IMG/VR virus record: IMGVR_UViG_3300028024_000169
Coordinates: 1 to 40,616 of that record
Direction: 5' to 3' (one strand)
Length of the DNA: 40,616 nucleotides
From: a virus
In this document: positions 40,308-40,616 of the stretch, in pieces
How the letters are laid out: every line of letters starts with the position of its first letter
Numbering within the stretch: the first letter of the stretch is position 1
Notes under the pieces: generated by a model
The model's database searches: none
The model's input: the letters and a program-made list of their open reading frames with translations, nothing else
Told to the model about the DNA's origin: nothing
Program-made: the position numbers and the translations under genes

Positions 40308-40616
40308 TTACGGACGAGGCACGCCCTCGCGACCGCCCGCACCATCACGAAGGGAGTGAATGGTGGAGTTCCCCGAGTGCATGCAGTCGATAAACGTGTG
40401 CGCTCGTTTCTCGGCGTATCTGAACGCATCCTGCTCAGAGATGAATTCCAATTGCTCTGGAAAACTTGCAACCTTTTGTGCCGGTAAACTAGACGAGCTG
40501 ATAGCCCACGACACCCTGTACCGGCGCCCGACATTGTGCAGACACAACGTCTTCCCGGTCGTGACCTGAACGTCGATTTTGAAGCCGCGATACGGAGCAT
40601 AGGATTGGCAAGCCAT
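40308..40616 (-). CDS. Hypothetical small protein
   Basis: A 102-residue protein (ATG at 40616, last base of the window). YRGFKIDVQVTTGKTLCLHN and EQDAFRYAEKRAHTFIDCM resemble small Burkholderia proteins of the "YxGFxI...A.....ID" kind. The gene looks complete, but the start is at the edge. Confidence 0.55.
   Translation of the reverse strand: MACQSYAPYRGFKIDVQVTTGKTLCLHNVGRRYRVSWAISSSSLPAQKVASFPEQLEFISEQDAFRYAEKRAHTFIDCMHSGNSTIHSLRDGAGGREGVPRP

Noticed and set aside
40181-40487. Overlapping plus-strand frames near the right edge
   Set aside because: No SD, low-complexity His/Pro/Arg sequence, antisense to a better gene.
1-40616. CRISPR arrays, rRNA and tRNA genes
   Set aside because: No regularly spaced direct repeats with spacers and no cloverleaf or rRNA sequence were seen by eye.

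Overview
The window is most of a temperate tailed-phage genome integrated in a GC-rich betaproteobacterium. Protein style, codon use and the lipoproteins suggest Burkholderia, Paraburkholderia or Caballeronia (inference, no search was run). The phage is a mosaic. Its head genes follow the lambda order (Nu1, A, W, B, C, a scaffold-like gene, D, E, an FI-position gene, FII). Its contractile tail follows the Mu order (sheath L, tube M, chaperone gp41 with a frameshift product, tape measure, N, P, gp45, gp46, gp47, gp48, fibre).

Layout. 1-2341 (+): an acyltransferase, a small HTH protein and an SGNH-hydrolase lipoprotein, probably envelope-modifying lysogenic-conversion genes. 23230-2346 (-): one long late operon, read from a strong -10 at 23264-23269 through packaging, head, tail and fibre. 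23338-24745: accessory genes, including a (+) lipoprotein and a small (+) protein. 30067-24900 (-): early/replication operon with a lambda O-like initiator carrying an internal iteron origin, a TOPRIM primase-helicase, an unknown gene, a Q-type antiterminator and a Cys-containing unknown. 30249-30847 (-): a frameshifted C-terminal piece of an MFS transporter gene. 30856-31694: divergent AlpA-like and Arc-like regulators with three operator-like repeats. 31910-35611: small early genes, one operon behind a long structured leader, and several excisionase-type DNA-binding proteins including a two-domain Xis fusion, but no integrase. 35714-40616: a patchy region of probable island or host DNA. Two near-identical 92-residue lipoprotein genes flank a segment holding an unknown 222-residue protein, a two-gene TPR-like/HEPN cassette and an integrase relic with stop codons.

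How it works together. The Arc-like protein probably controls the 31.2 kb promoter region. The O-like protein would bind the iterons inside its own gene and load the primase-helicase. Q would let polymerase read through the hairpin terminators inside the late operon. The terminase small subunit gene carries clustered nonamers that could be the packaging recognition site. No recognisable lysis cassette, CI-type repressor or intact integrase lies in the window, so the prophage is either truncated here or keeps these functions outside the window.

The observations most worth following are the TPR-like/HEPN gene pair, the structured leader that can hide a Shine-Dalgarno at 32824-32907, the large structured RNA/terminator at 30116-30206, the hairpin alternatives around the decoration-protein start, the intragenic origin, the -1 frameshift site and the double-Xis protein.
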